From assembly GCA_030698375.1 (NCBI GenBank), contig JAUYLL010000084.1:1-47347 (forward strand): DNA of 47,347 nucleotides. The letters are read 5' to 3'. Of this stretch, positions 8,994 through 22,500 are shown in pieces; position 1 is the stretch's first letter, and every line of letters begins with the position of its first letter. The position numbers and the translations under genes are program-made. The notes under the pieces are model-generated. The model worked only from the letters and a program-made list of their open reading frames with translations, was not told where the DNA came from and did no database searches. Source of the DNA: Nocardioides sp. GTDB lineage: Bacteria > Actinomycetota > Actinomycetes > Propionibacteriales > Nocardioidaceae.

Positions 8994-10027
8994 CGGCGTA
9001 CTCCTTCAGGACCTTCGGTCGGGGTGGCGAGGGTGCGGGCGGGGGCGTGCTCGGGCCGGTGGGCGTAGCCGACCAGTCCGGCGACGGCGGTGGCGCCGTG
9101 ACCCGACACCAGATCGGCGAGGCCGGCGAGGACACGGGCGGGGGTCGTCGGATCTGCGAACACGGAGGAACCCACCTGGACGGCGGTGGCTCCGGCGGCG
9201 ATCATCGCCAGCGCGTCGGCCGCGCTGGCGACTCCCCCGCAGCCGACCACCGGGAGCGTGGGCACGGCGGCGTGCGCCTCCCAGACGCAGCGCAGCGCGA
9301 TCGGGTGGAGCGCCGGTCCGCTGAGCCCGGCATGGGGCACGTCGCGCGCCCCGGAGCCCAGGGCCGGCCGCAGCGTCGTGGGGTCGAGCGCGAGGGCCTC
9401 GGCGGCGTCGGCCACCGTGACCCCGTCGGCCCCGGCGTCGGCGCAGGCGCGGGCGAACTCCCCCACCCGCCCCGGCAGCGGCGCCAGCTTGGCGAGCAGC
9501 AGCGCGCCCGAGGGGAGCTCACGGCGCACGGTCGCGAGGACCTTGGCGGCGTGGTACGGCTCGTCGGAGCGGTGCAGTCCCAGCGCTGCCGCACCGGGCG
9601 GGCCGAGCCTGACCTCCACCCCGGTGACGCCGGGCGCCGCGGCGATGTGGCGGGCGAGCTCGGCGTACTCCCCCAGGGATGCGGCGGCGACCGAGACGAT
9701 GGTCCGCACGCTCCGGGCGGCCAGCCACGGCAGCTCGGTGGCGAGGAAGCCGCTCAGGCCAGGCCCGGCCAGCCCTGTCGCGTGGACGAAGCCGGAGGGC
9801 GACTCCACGACCCGGCGTCCGGGGGGTCCGGTCACCGGGTGCAACGTCACGGTGGGGGTCACGTACGCCCCGAGGGCAGGGAGGTCGAGCAGTTGCTCGA
9901 GGTCGCGCCCCAGGCGCACACACCCGGCCGCGGTGAGCACGGGGTTGGTCAGCCGCGTCCCGCCGAGCGTCACGGCCAGGTCGACCGGGGGCCCGGGCGA
10001 GGCGGAGGAGGGAGCGGACGCGCTCAT
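8990..10027 (-). CDS. PyrD class 1B-like FMN-barrel protein lacking catalytic residues
   Basis: A 345-residue TIM-barrel protein that aligns along its length with the catalytic subunit of NAD-type dihydroorotate dehydrogenase. The FMN-phosphate loop is kept (VVGCGGVASAADALAM, VQVGSSVFADP), as is one barrel Lys (K180). Where family members read NISCPN, this protein reads RLGPPG (140-145), so the catalytic Cys and both flanking Asn are gone. The Lys of the KATT-type motif is Pro58, the Asn of the LNAIGL motif is His82, and the Asn of the TMIN motif is Asp207. Orotate chemistry therefore looks impossible by the known mechanism. It overlaps the pyrK-like gene by ATGA and pyrF by ATGA. An automatic label of dihydroorotate dehydrogenase would probably be wrong; the true role is unknown. 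Alignment is from memory of the Lactococcus enzyme. Confidence 0.82.
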   Translation of the reverse strand: MSASAPSSASPGPPVDLAVTLGGTRLTNPVLTAAGCVRLGRDLEQLLDLPALGAYVTPTVTLHPVTGPPGRRVVESPSGFVHATGLAGPGLSGFLATELPWLAARSVRTIVSVAAASLGEYAELARHIAAAPGVTGVEVRLGPPGAAALGLHRSDEPYHAAKVLATVRRELPSGALLLAKLAPLPGRVGEFARACADAGADGVTVADAAEALALDPTTLRPALGSGARDVPHAGLSGPALHPIALRCVWEAHAAVPTLPVVGCGGVASAADALAMIAAGATAVQVGSSVFADPTTPARVLAGLADLVSGHGATAVAGLVGYAHRPEHAPARTLATPTEGPEGVRR

Positions 10028-10893
10028 GCCGGGGCCCCCCAGGCGTCCCAGCGGACCCGATCCCCGCGGAGCACGGGTCCGTCGACACAGGCCCGGACCG
10101 ACCGGGCCACGGCGTCCTCCCCGACGACAGGCACCGCACAGCCCAGGCAGTGACCGGTCGCGCACGGCATCGGCCCGGTGAGCGCGACCTGGCTCCACGC
10201 CCCCCGCTGCTCGGCGGCAGCCGCCGCGGCGTGCAGCACGGCGGTGGGGCCGGCCGCGTAGACCACGTCGGGCGCCTGGGCCTCGAGCAGACCGGGAAGC
10301 AGGTCGGGCAGACGTCCACGGAGCCCGACCGAGCCGTCCTCGGTGACGACCTGGACGGTGCGGGCCGCCCGACGCGCCTCGAGGGCGCCGTAGAGCCCCG
10401 CCTCGTCGGCCGCGGCGAGCACCACGTGGACCGTGCAGCCCCGCTCCTTGAGCCGCTCGGCGAGCGACTGCAGGGCGGCCACCCCCTCGCTGTGCCCGAC
10501 GAGGGTGCAGGCCACCGCTTCCCTGGGCAGGGCGAACGGACGCCCCAGCGGCCCGGTGAGCGGCACCGTCGCTCCGGGCGCGAGCGTGGTCAGCCAGCGG
10601 GTGCCGGCGCCGCGCTCGGCCACGAGCAGCTCGACGGTGCCGCCATAGGCACCGGCAGGGCGGGCGCGCAGGACCCAGAAGGCCCGCCGCGCCAGCCGCG
10701 CGGAGTCCGGGCCGCCCACCGAGACGGCGACGAAGGTGCCCGGACGGTGGCGCTCGGCCACGCCAGGTGCCACCAGGGTGAGGTGGTGGTAGCGGCCGAC
10801 CTTCTTGCGGCTGAGGACCTCGGCACGGACGTGCACCGTGCGCGAGGACGGCGCCGCGCTCGCCCCGCCGGGCGCGGGGCGGCCCGAGGTCAC
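10024..10893 (-). CDS. PyrK-like iron-sulfur flavoprotein subunit, diverged
   Basis: A 289-residue homologue of the electron-transfer subunit of class 1B dihydroorotate dehydrogenase. The C-terminal 2Fe-2S ligands are intact: C244, C249 and C252 in [10 protein letters not shown], and C269 in RACVDGP (CX4CX2CX16C). The [10 protein letters not shown] segment is also kept. The FAD-binding motif normally RRPxSI reads RRAFWVL, and the glycine-rich nucleotide loop normally GGGIGVPPL reads GHSEGVAAL, so FAD and NAD binding are questionable. It starts at GTG in a GTGA overlap with pyrD, and its stop overlaps the pyrDB-like ATG, so the two are clearly co-expressed partners. Function is unknown; an Fe-S electron carrier or structural partner for the diverged barrel is the simplest guess. 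Confidence 0.82.
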   Translation of the reverse strand: MTSGRPAPGGASAAPSSRTVHVRAEVLSRKKVGRYHHLTLVAPGVAERHRPGTFVAVSVGGPDSARLARRAFWVLRARPAGAYGGTVELLVAERGAGTRWLTTLAPGATVPLTGPLGRPFALPREAVACTLVGHSEGVAALQSLAERLKERGCTVHVVLAAADEAGLYGALEARRAARTVQVVTEDGSVGLRGRLPDLLPGLLEAQAPDVVYAAGPTAVLHAAAAAAEQRGAWSQVALTGPMPCATGHCLGCAVPVVGEDAVARSVRACVDGPVLRGDRVRWDAWGAPA

Positions 10894-11962
10894 CGGGAGG
10901 ACCCCAGCCCTCGGGCGATCCGTCGCGGCCAGGCGGGTCCGCCGTACACGAAGCCGGTGTAGGCCTGCAGCAAGGTGGCGCCGGCAGCGAGCCGGGCGCG
11001 GGCCTCGGGCACGTCGCTGATCCCTCCCACGGAGACGACGGTCAGGTCGTCCCCCACCCTGCCACGCAGGAGGCCGAGGACCTCGCGCGCACGCGCGGCG
11101 ACCGGCGGCCCGGAGAGCCCACCGGCCCCGGCGGCGGCGACCAGCGCGTCGCTCGAGCGGAGCCCGGCCCGGGAGGTCGTGGTGTTCGTCGCCACGATCC
11201 CGTCCAGCGACTGGGCCGTGGCCAGGTCGGCCACCCCGAGCACGTCGTCGTCGGCGAGGTCCGGGGCGATCTTCACCAGGAGCGGCACCCGGCCCCGACC
11301 GGCGTCCTGCGCAGCCTCGTCGGCGGTCCGCCGCACGTGGGCGAGCAGCGGCTCGAGGCGCTCGATCGCCTGCAGCGACCGCAGCCCCGGGGTGTTGGGC
11401 GAGCTGACGTTCACCACGAGGTAGTCCGCGTACGGGGTGAGCAGCCGCGCACTGTGGGCGTAGTCGGCGAGGACGGCGTCCTCGTCGTCCTCGGGCACGA
11501 CCTTGGTCTTGCCGATGTTGATGCCGAGCACCGGGCCGTCACGCCGGTCGTGGCGGGAGCGACGTGCGGCGCGGGCGGCGAGGCGCCTCGCCACCACCTC
11601 GGCGCCGTCGTTGTTGAACCCCATCCGGTTCACGACCGCGTCGTCGGCCGGCAGGCGGAACAGCCGGGGCCGCGGGTTGCCCGGCTGGGCCTGCCCGGTG
11701 ACGGTGCCGACCTCCACGAAGGCGAACCCGAGCGCTCCCAGCGGATCGATCGCCTCGGCGTTCTTGTCGAACCCCGCGGCGAGCCCGAAGGGGTGGGCGA
11801 ACCGCAGCCCCATCGCCGTGACGGGCTCCGCCGGCACCGGGGAGACCCGGTCCCGCAGGTGCAGGAGGGGTCCAGCCCCGCGGATGGCCGCCGCGCCGAC
11901 CCGGTGGGCGGCCTCCGCGTCGACGCGCAGCGCGACGCGGTCGAAGCCCCGGCGGTAGAGGC

Positions 11963-11966
<4 letters not shown>
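10890..11966 (-). CDS. pyrD: Dihydroorotate dehydrogenase, class 2 (quinone)
   Basis: Oxidises dihydroorotate to orotate and passes electrons to membrane quinones. The 358-residue product has the class 2 N-terminal helical extension ([18 protein letters not shown]). The FMN and substrate site is complete: [33 protein letters not shown] with the class 2 catalytic Ser, ATNTTTSR, and [15 protein letters not shown]. The start is GTG (VSLYRRGF) in a GTGA overlap with carB. Since this enzyme is complete, the diverged pair directly downstream is not needed for orotate synthesis. Confidence 0.96.
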
Positions 11967-15306
<3,340 letters not shown>

Positions 15307-15307
<1 letters not shown>

Positions 15308-16488
15308 CAGGTCTCCTTCGTCTCGACGGGCGCGGAGAGCAGCTCCACGAACCGGTCGAACAGGTACGCCGCGTCGTGCGGACCGGCCGCGGCCTCGGGG
15401 TGGTACTGGACGGAGAACGAGCGCAGCGCGCCCGTCTCCGGGTCGCGGAGCTCGATCCCCTCGACGACGTCGTCGTTGAGGCAGACGTGGCTCACCCGCG
15501 CCTCGCCGTACGGCGTCGACACCGGCTCGTCGAGATCCACACCGTCGGGCCAGGCGACCGCGAAGCCGTGGTTGTGGGCGGTCACCTCGACCTTCCCGGT
15601 GGTGCGGTCCATGACCGGCTGGTTGATGCCGCGGTGGCCGTACCGGAGCTTGTAGGTGCCCAGGCCCAGCGCGCGACCGAAGAGCTGGTTGCCGAAGCAG
15701 ATGCCGAAGTACGGCACGCCTCGCTCGAGCGCCTCCTGCAGGAGCGCGACCTGGGCCGTCGTGGCGGCCGGGTCGCCGGGGCCGTTGGAGAAGAACAGGC
15801 CGTCGGGCGACACCGCGAGCACGTCGTCGATCGTCGAGTCCGCCGGCAGCACGTGGACCTCCACGCCGCGCTCGGCGAGCCGCACCGGCGTCATGGTCTT
15901 GATGCCGAGGTCGACCGCAGCCACGGTCAGCCGCTTGCCGCTCCCCCACTCCCCGGGCTGCGCCGGGACGACGTACGCCTCGGGGGTGGTCACTGCGGTC
16001 GAGAGCTCGCTGCCGGCCATCTCTGCCGAGTCCCGCACCCGGGCCAGCAGCGCCTCGGGGTCGGTCTCGGTCGTGGAGATGCCCACCCGCATCGCGCCCC
16101 GCTCGCGGAGGTGGCGGGTCCGCGCGCGGGTGTCGACCCCGGAGATGCCGACCACGCCCTGCTCGCGAAGGTCGTCGTCGAGGGTGCGCACACTGCGCCA
16201 GCTCGACGGGACGCGGGCGAGGTCGCGCACGACGTACCCGGCGACCCAGACCCGGCGGGACTCCGGGTCCTCGTCGTTCATGCCGGTGTTGCCGACGTGC
16301 GGGGCGGTCATCACCACGACCTGTCGGTGGTACGACGGGTCGGTCAGGGTCTCCTGGTAGCCGGTCATGCCGGTCGAGAAGACCGCCTCGCCGAAGGTCT
16401 CCCCCGGGGCCCCGAAGGACTCCCCGCGGAAGGTGCGCCCGTCCTCGAGCACGAGCAGGGCCGGGGCCCCGGTGGTTGTGGTGGTCAT
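15307..16488 (-). CDS. carA: Carbamoyl-phosphate synthase small (glutaminase) subunit
   Basis: Class I glutamine amidotransferase that feeds ammonia to CarB. The 393-residue product has the N-terminal CPSase domain ([20 protein letters not shown]). In the GATase domain the catalytic Cys is in [18 protein letters not shown] and the His/Glu in [15 protein letters not shown]. The ATG overlaps the pyrC stop as ATGA, and the stop overlaps the carB ATG. Streptomyces places an additional gene between pyrC and carA; here they are fused end to start. Confidence 0.97.
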
Positions 16489-17782
16489 GCCAGCCTTCCT
16501 TCCCGCACGGTCGGCACACCGCGCAGCAGCGTCGCGTGCACGGCGGCGGACAGGCTCCGGCCGTGCCAGGGGTTGTTGCGGGACAGCGACACCGAGGCGT
16601 CCCGGTCCACCGTCGTGGCGGCGGCCGGGTCTACCAGGGTGAGGTTCGCCGGCTCCCCGACCGCCAGGGGACGGCCGTGGCCACCCAGTCCGGCGATCTC
16701 GGCCGGACGGCTCGACATCACCCGGGCGACGTCGGCCCAGGTCATCGCACCGGTCTCGACCATCACCGTGGCCACCACCCCGAGCGCGGTCTCCAGACCG
16801 AGCATGCCGAAGGCGGCGTCGACGAAGGCGTGCTCCTTGTCGTGGCGCGCGTGCGGAGCGTGGTCCGTGGCGACGGCGTCGATGGTGCCGTCGGCGAGCG
16901 CCTCGCGCAGTGCGCGGACGTCCTCGTCGGGCCGCAGTGGCGGGTTGACCTTGAAGGTCGGGTCGTAGCCCGCGAGCAGGTCGGTGGTCAGCAGCAGGTG
17001 GTGGGGGGTGACCTCGGCGGTCACCTCGATGCCCTGGGCCTTGGCCCACCGGAGCACCTCGACGGTGCCGGCGGTGGAGGCGTGGGCGACGTGCACCCGG
17101 GACCCGGTGTGGCGCGCGAGCATCACGTCGCGGGCGACGATCACCTCCTCGGCGACCCCGGGCCAGCCCGGGAGGCCGAGCTTGCCGGACCACTCGCCCT
17201 CGTGGCAGCAGGCGCTGGGGCCGGCGAGGTCGGGGTCCTGGGCGTGCTGGGAGACCACGCCCCCGAACGCCTTGACGTACTCCAGCGCCCGCCGCATGAC
17301 GCGCGCGTTGGACACGCAGCGGCCGTCGTCGGAGAACACCCGCACCCCAGCCCGCGAGCGGGCCATCAAGCCGAGCTCGGCGAGCTCCTCGCCAGCGAGG
17401 GCCTTGGTCACCGCACCGACGGGCTGTACGTCGACGAGGCCGGCCTGGCGACCCAGGTCGAGCACGCGCTCGGCCGCCTCGGCGGTGTCGGTGACGGGGT
17501 TGGTGTTGGCCATCGCGAGCACGGCGGTGAACCCGCCCACCGCAGCGGCCTGCGACCCGGTGCGGACGGTCTCGGCGTCCTCGCGGCCGGGTTCGCGCAG
17601 GTGCGTGTGCAGGTCGACGAGGCCCGGCAGCAGCACGAGCCCGTCAGCGTCGAGGACGTCGGCGTCCGCAGGCGCGTCGGGACTGCCCACCTCCGCGATC
17701 CGTCCGTCGAGGACCAGCACGTCGGCCGTCTGCTCACCGAGCAGCGACGCGCCCTTGATCAGCACGGGGCGGTCCTGGGGAC

Positions 17783-17786
<4 letters not shown>
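16485..17786 (-). CDS. pyrC: Dihydroorotase, class I
   Basis: Zinc amidohydrolase that closes carbamoyl-aspartate to dihydroorotate. The 433-residue product has the metal motif [13 protein letters not shown], the substrate motif [14 protein letters not shown] (bridging Asp in class I), HAQD and HVAHAS metal histidines, and the catalytic-Asp segment [14 protein letters not shown]. The start is GTG ([13 protein letters not shown]) in a GTGA overlap with pyrB. Class I dihydroorotases often associate with aspartate transcarbamoylase, and pyrB is the adjacent gene. Confidence 0.97.
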
Positions 17787-19359
<1,573 letters not shown>

Positions 19360-19373
19360 CTAAGCGTGCGCGA

Positions 19374-19379
19374 GCCTAG
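19374..19379 (-). promoter_or_regulatory. Candidate -10 box of the pyr operon
   Basis: The minus strand reads TAGGCT, matching TANNNT. Transcription would start near 19367 and give a leader of about 60 nt that includes the PyrR loop and the Shine-Dalgarno sequence. No recognisable -35 is seen, so this is tentative. Confidence 0.35.
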
Positions 19380-19456
19380 CAGTGCCGGAGGGTCCTGGAG
19401 ACCGCGTCCGGACCGCGCGCCACGGCAATCGTGGCCCGGATCACGCGCCTGCCACG

Positions 19457-20629
19457 ATGGCGACCATGACGCACGTCCGCGATCCCAGGGAGACCCGCCA
19501 TCTCGGCGCCGTCCTGGCGGTGCTGCTGGCGACCGGCTGGGCCGCCAACCACTTCGCGGCGATCGTCCCGGTGCTCGCCGAGCGGGAGGGCCACTCCACC
19601 GCGCTCCTCGACGGCGTCTACGGGATCTACGCGCTCGGCCTGCTCCCCGGTCTCATCGGCGGTGGCGCCCTGTCCGACCGACTGGGGAGAGCCTGGGTCG
19701 TCCTGCCCGGAGCGCTCCTCGCCGCGGCGGGCACCCTGGTGCTGCTGGCGCAGCACGATGCCGCCGGGCTGCTCGTCGGTCGGTTCGTCGTGGGCCTCGG
19801 CGCCGGGCTGACCTTCGGTGCGGGGACGGCCTGGGCCGCCGACATCGGGGGCCGCTCCGGCACGGTGCTCGCGGGGGTGTTCCTCACCTCCGGGTTCGCG
19901 GTGGGCCCGTTCGTGAGCGGAGGTCTGGCGGTGGTGGCGCCTGCCCCGCTGACGGTGCCATTCGCGGCCTCTGCAGTCCTCTCCCTGGTCGCGGTCGGGT
20001 GGGCGTACGCCGTGGCACCCTCGCCAGCACCGGGTCCCCTGGCCCGCCCCGTCGGCCTGACCGGAGGGACAGGCCCCGGGCCCGCCCTGGCCTGGTCGCT
20101 CCCGGTCGGCGTCCTCGTCTTCGCGAGCGTGACCGTTCCGCTGCTGACCCTGCCGCCGCGGCTGCCCGCTGGGGGTGGCGGACCGGTCCTGGTGGGGTCG
20201 GCCGCGCTCCTCGTGCTCGGGGTGGGGGTCGCCGTGCAGACCCTGGCGCGCGCCCGCGCCTTCGGTCCGCGCGCCGGGATCGTCGGCGCGCTGTCGGCAG
20301 CAGTCGGCTTCGGGACGGCCGCAGCCGTCGGCGAGCAGGTCTCGCTCCTGGTCCTCGCCGTGGTGTGCCTGGCCCTCGGGTCGGCGTACGGGCTGTGCCT
20401 GCGAGAAGGCCTCCTTGACGTCGAGACCCTGGCGCCCGCGGAACGGCGCGGGCTGATGACCGGGGTGTTCTACGTCGTCACCTACCTCGGGTTCGGGCTG
20501 CCGCTGCTGCTCACCACCCTCGACCCGCTGCTCGGGGCCCGGGCACCGCTGCTGGTCGTTGCGGCGCTCGCAGCCGCGGTCGCCACGCTCCGGTGGGTCC
20601 AGGTACGCCGGGGTCACCCGGCGCGGTGA
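19457..20629 (+). CDS. MFS-family transporter
   Basis: A 390-residue integral membrane protein with about twelve predicted hydrophobic segments in two halves. The loop GGGALSDRLGRAWVV after the second segment matches the MFS motif A region (GxLSDRxGRR). GRFVVGLGAGLTFGAGTAWA is a typical fourth/fifth-helix sequence. Substrate is not deducible. Two near ATGs (19457, 19466) are possible and neither has a clear Shine-Dalgarno sequence. It is divergent from pyrR and its 3' end overlaps the converging 2H phosphoesterase gene by 16 bp. It is the only plus-strand gene in the first 23 kb. Confidence 0.88.
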   Translation: MATMTHVRDPRETRHLGAVLAVLLATGWAANHFAAIVPVLAEREGHSTALLDGVYGIYALGLLPGLIGGGALSDRLGRAWVVLPGALLAAAGTLVLLAQHDAAGLLVGRFVVGLGAGLTFGAGTAWAADIGGRSGTVLAGVFLTSGFAVGPFVSGGLAVVAPAPLTVPFAASAVLSLVAVGWAYAVAPSPAPGPLARPVGLTGGTGPGPALAWSLPVGVLVFASVTVPLLTLPPRLPAGGGGPVLVGSAALLVLGVGVAVQTLARARAFGPRAGIVGALSAAVGFGTAAAVGEQVSLLVLAVVCLALGSAYGLCLREGLLDVETLAPAERRGLMTGVFYVVTYLGFGLPLLLTTLDPLLGARAPLLVVAALAAAVATLRWVQVRRGHPAR

Positions 20630-21192
20630 TCCCGTTGCACCTTGTTCACGGTGTTCGCGGCCGGGTCCCAGGTGCGCAGCGTCTCGAGCACGATCGCCTC
20701 CGGCAGCGGCACCGCTCGCACGAGGGCGCTCGCCGCGTCGACCTGCCCGGCTCCCAGGGGCCGGGAGAGCGTCAGGTGCGGGCGCCACTGGTCCCGGCGC
20801 AGGCCCGCTCCCCCCGGCCCGTCCTCGGCGAGGTCCCGGACGGCCTCGTGCAGCGGCACCAGAGGCCGGGGGTCCAGCTCGAGCACGAGCACCCCACGGT
20901 CGGACCGTCCGAAGACGGCCGTGCCCAGGACGTCGACGGCGAGCGGCAGGTGCTCCAAGAGGGCTGCCAGCACCGACGGCGCAGGGAGAACCTCCTCGGG
21001 GGCGCCTCGACGCCGCGCACCGGGCCGATCAGCGACGTGCACCGCGCTCTCCCAGATCGTGACGTGCGGCCAGTTGGACAGCCCCTGGTGCACCAGCCGG
21101 CTCGGCAGGCCGGCCTCGTTCAGCCGGACCCAGCTGGCCCGGACCGCCCCCTCCCCCGCGGCGTCCGGGAGCAGCTCGACGGAGGCACGCAC
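20614..21192 (-). CDS. 2'-5' RNA ligase / 2H phosphoesterase family protein
   Basis: A 192-residue protein with the two HxTx signatures of the 2H phosphoesterase fold: WPHVTIW near residue 40 and RPHLTLSR in the C-terminal half. Such proteins act on 2',3'-cyclic or 2'-5' RNA phosphodiester bonds; the substrate here is unknown. The GTG start (VRASVELLPDAAGEG) places strand 1 right at the N-terminus, as in relatives. It follows the DUF1206 gene by 2 bp and is presumably co-transcribed with it. Its tail overlaps the opposing MFS gene. Confidence 0.8.
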   Translation of the reverse strand: MRASVELLPDAAGEGAVRASWVRLNEAGLPSRLVHQGLSNWPHVTIWESAVHVADRPGARRRGAPEEVLPAPSVLAALLEHLPLAVDVLGTAVFGRSDRGVLVLELDPRPLVPLHEAVRDLAEDGPGGAGLRRDQWRPHLTLSRPLGAGQVDAASALVRAVPLPEAIVLETLRTWDPAANTVNKVQRDHRAG

Positions 21193-21194
21193 GG

Positions 21195-22025
21195 TCAGCG
21201 CGAGAGGTGCCGGGCGCTGGCAAAGCAGAAGATGCCGTAGCAGCCGATCCCGACGGCGACCCCGAGCAGCAGGAACGGTCCGTACGGCTGCTGGAGGACC
21301 TCGTTGAGGGCCTCGTCGAGCCCGCCGGACTTCTCGGGGTCGGCGGTCAGGCCGGCATGCACGAACAGGCCACCCACGATGCCGATGCCCACTCCCTTGG
21401 CGGCATGTCCGACCGCCCCGAGCGTGACGTAGACCTTGCCATCGGAGCCGGTGCGCCCGTCGACAGCGAGGTCCTTGGCGTGCCGTCGGCTCAGCCCGCT
21501 CCATACGAGGACGCCTCCATAGCCGAGGACGGCGAGCCCCACCGCCACCACCAGCCAGGGCCCGCCCGGCATCGAGATGAGCCGGGCAGTCGTGGACTCC
21601 TCCGCGCTGCGGCCACCCTCACCGCTGGCTGCGTCGGAGAGCAGGATGCGCAGGGCCGAGATGGCCAGCACGCCGTACACGACCGCCTTCAGCGCGTGGG
21701 AGGCCCGGGCACGCCACAGCGACCCGCCGCTCTTGGCGTCAGGGCCACGCCCCGCCACCACGATCTCGAGCACCCGCCACAGCACCAGCAGCATCAGGCC
21801 CACCGCCACCGCCCAGACGAGAGCGGCACCGAAGGGCTGGCCCGCGAGGGTCTTCAGCGCACCGGTGGCGTCGGCGGACTCGCTGCGGTCGCCGAAGGCC
21901 AGCTGGCCGGCCACCAAGGCCACGAGCAAGTGGACGACGCCGTACGCGACCAGGCCGACCCGCACCGCATGGTCGGTCCCCCTGCTGCGATCGAGCCGGT
22001 CGGCGGTGCTACCCGCCGCGGTCAC
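21195..22025 (-). CDS. DUF1206 membrane protein
   Basis: A 276-residue protein with six hydrophobic segments arranged as three two-helix repeats. Each repeat opens with a similar small-residue motif (RVGLVAYGVVHLLVALVAGQ, HALKAVVYGVLAISALRI, HAAKGVGIGIVGGLFVHAG). This triplicated architecture is characteristic of DUF1206. Function is unknown. The start is a GTG without an obvious Shine-Dalgarno sequence. An 11-codon ATG ORF ends in a GTGA overlap with it, so the true N-terminus deserves attention. Confidence 0.85.
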   Translation of the reverse strand: MTAAGSTADRLDRSRGTDHAVRVGLVAYGVVHLLVALVAGQLAFGDRSESADATGALKTLAGQPFGAALVWAVAVGLMLLVLWRVLEIVVAGRGPDAKSGGSLWRARASHALKAVVYGVLAISALRILLSDAASGEGGRSAEESTTARLISMPGGPWLVVAVGLAVLGYGGVLVWSGLSRRHAKDLAVDGRTGSDGKVYVTLGAVGHAAKGVGIGIVGGLFVHAGLTADPEKSGGLDEALNEVLQQPYGPFLLLGVAVGIGCYGIFCFASARHLSR

Positions 22026-22057
22026 GCCGCGGCCTGGCTGGGGAAGTCTGTGCTCAT
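22022..22057 (-). other. Possible 11-codon leader ORF overlapping the DUF1206 start
   Basis: ATG opens MSTDFPSQAAA and its TGA overlaps the GTG of the DUF1206 gene by 4 bp, as at coupled gene junctions elsewhere in the window. It could be a coupling leader peptide. It could also be the true N-terminus of the DUF1206 protein separated by a one-base frameshift. No Shine-Dalgarno sequence is visible. Confidence 0.35.
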
Positions 22058-22092
22058 GGACGCAGCATGCCCCACCGACGTCGTTCGCTCAC

Positions 22093-22500
22093 TCAGATGA
22101 GCGAGGCCTTGTCACGCACGACGGTGCCCAGCAGGCCGTTGACGAAGGACGGCGACTCGTCGGTGGAGAGGTCGCGCACGAGGTCGACGGCCTCGGTCAC
22201 CGCGACGGCGTCGGGGACGTCGTCGACCCAGAGCACCTCGTAGACCCCGAGCCGCAGCGCGTTGCGGTCCACCGCGGGCATCCGGGCGAGGGTCCACCCC
22301 TGGGCGTACGTCGCGAGCACCTCGTCGATGCGGGTGCGGTGCTCGACCACCCCGCGCACGAGCTGGACGGTGTAGTCGTTGGTCGGCCCCTCACCCGCCT
22401 CGATGGCCCGGTCGAGCGCCTCGGCGGCGTCCTCGACGCGCAGGTCGGCGGCGTACAGCGCGTCGAGGGCACGCTTGCGGGCCTTGGAGCGAGCGCCCAT
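22093..22500 (-). CDS. nusB: Transcription antitermination factor NusB
   Basis: Binds boxA RNA with NusE (S10) for rRNA antitermination. The 135-residue all-helical product starts [20 protein letters not shown]. It contains LVRGVVEHRTRIDEVLATYA, ARMPAVDRNALRLGVYEVLW and the C-terminal FVNGLLGTVVRDKASL, all standard NusB blocks. The ATG overlaps the efp stop as TGATG. In Streptomyces the next gene downstream is bldD, then pyrR; here DUF1206, 2H and MFS genes intervene instead. Confidence 0.96.
   Translation of the reverse strand: MGARSKARKRALDALYAADLRVEDAAEALDRAIEAGEGPTNDYTVQLVRGVVEHRTRIDEVLATYAQGWTLARMPAVDRNALRLGVYEVLWVDDVPDAVAVTEAVDLVRDLSTDESPSFVNGLLGTVVRDKASLI

Noticed and set aside
8990..10893. 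The pyrK-like and pyrDB-like genes as pseudogenes
   Set aside because: Both frames are intact, coupled by 4-bp overlaps and keep cofactor residues selectively; decay would not be so selective.
19376..20788. 470-codon minus-strand ORF opposite the MFS gene
   Set aside because: Gln/Arg/Gly-rich low-complexity product; the plus strand encodes a convincing twelve-helix transporter.
21193..21504. Extended N-terminus of the 2H phosphoesterase up to 21504
   Set aside because: The extension overlaps the DUF1206 coding region and has no 2H features; the GTG at 21192 fits the fold.
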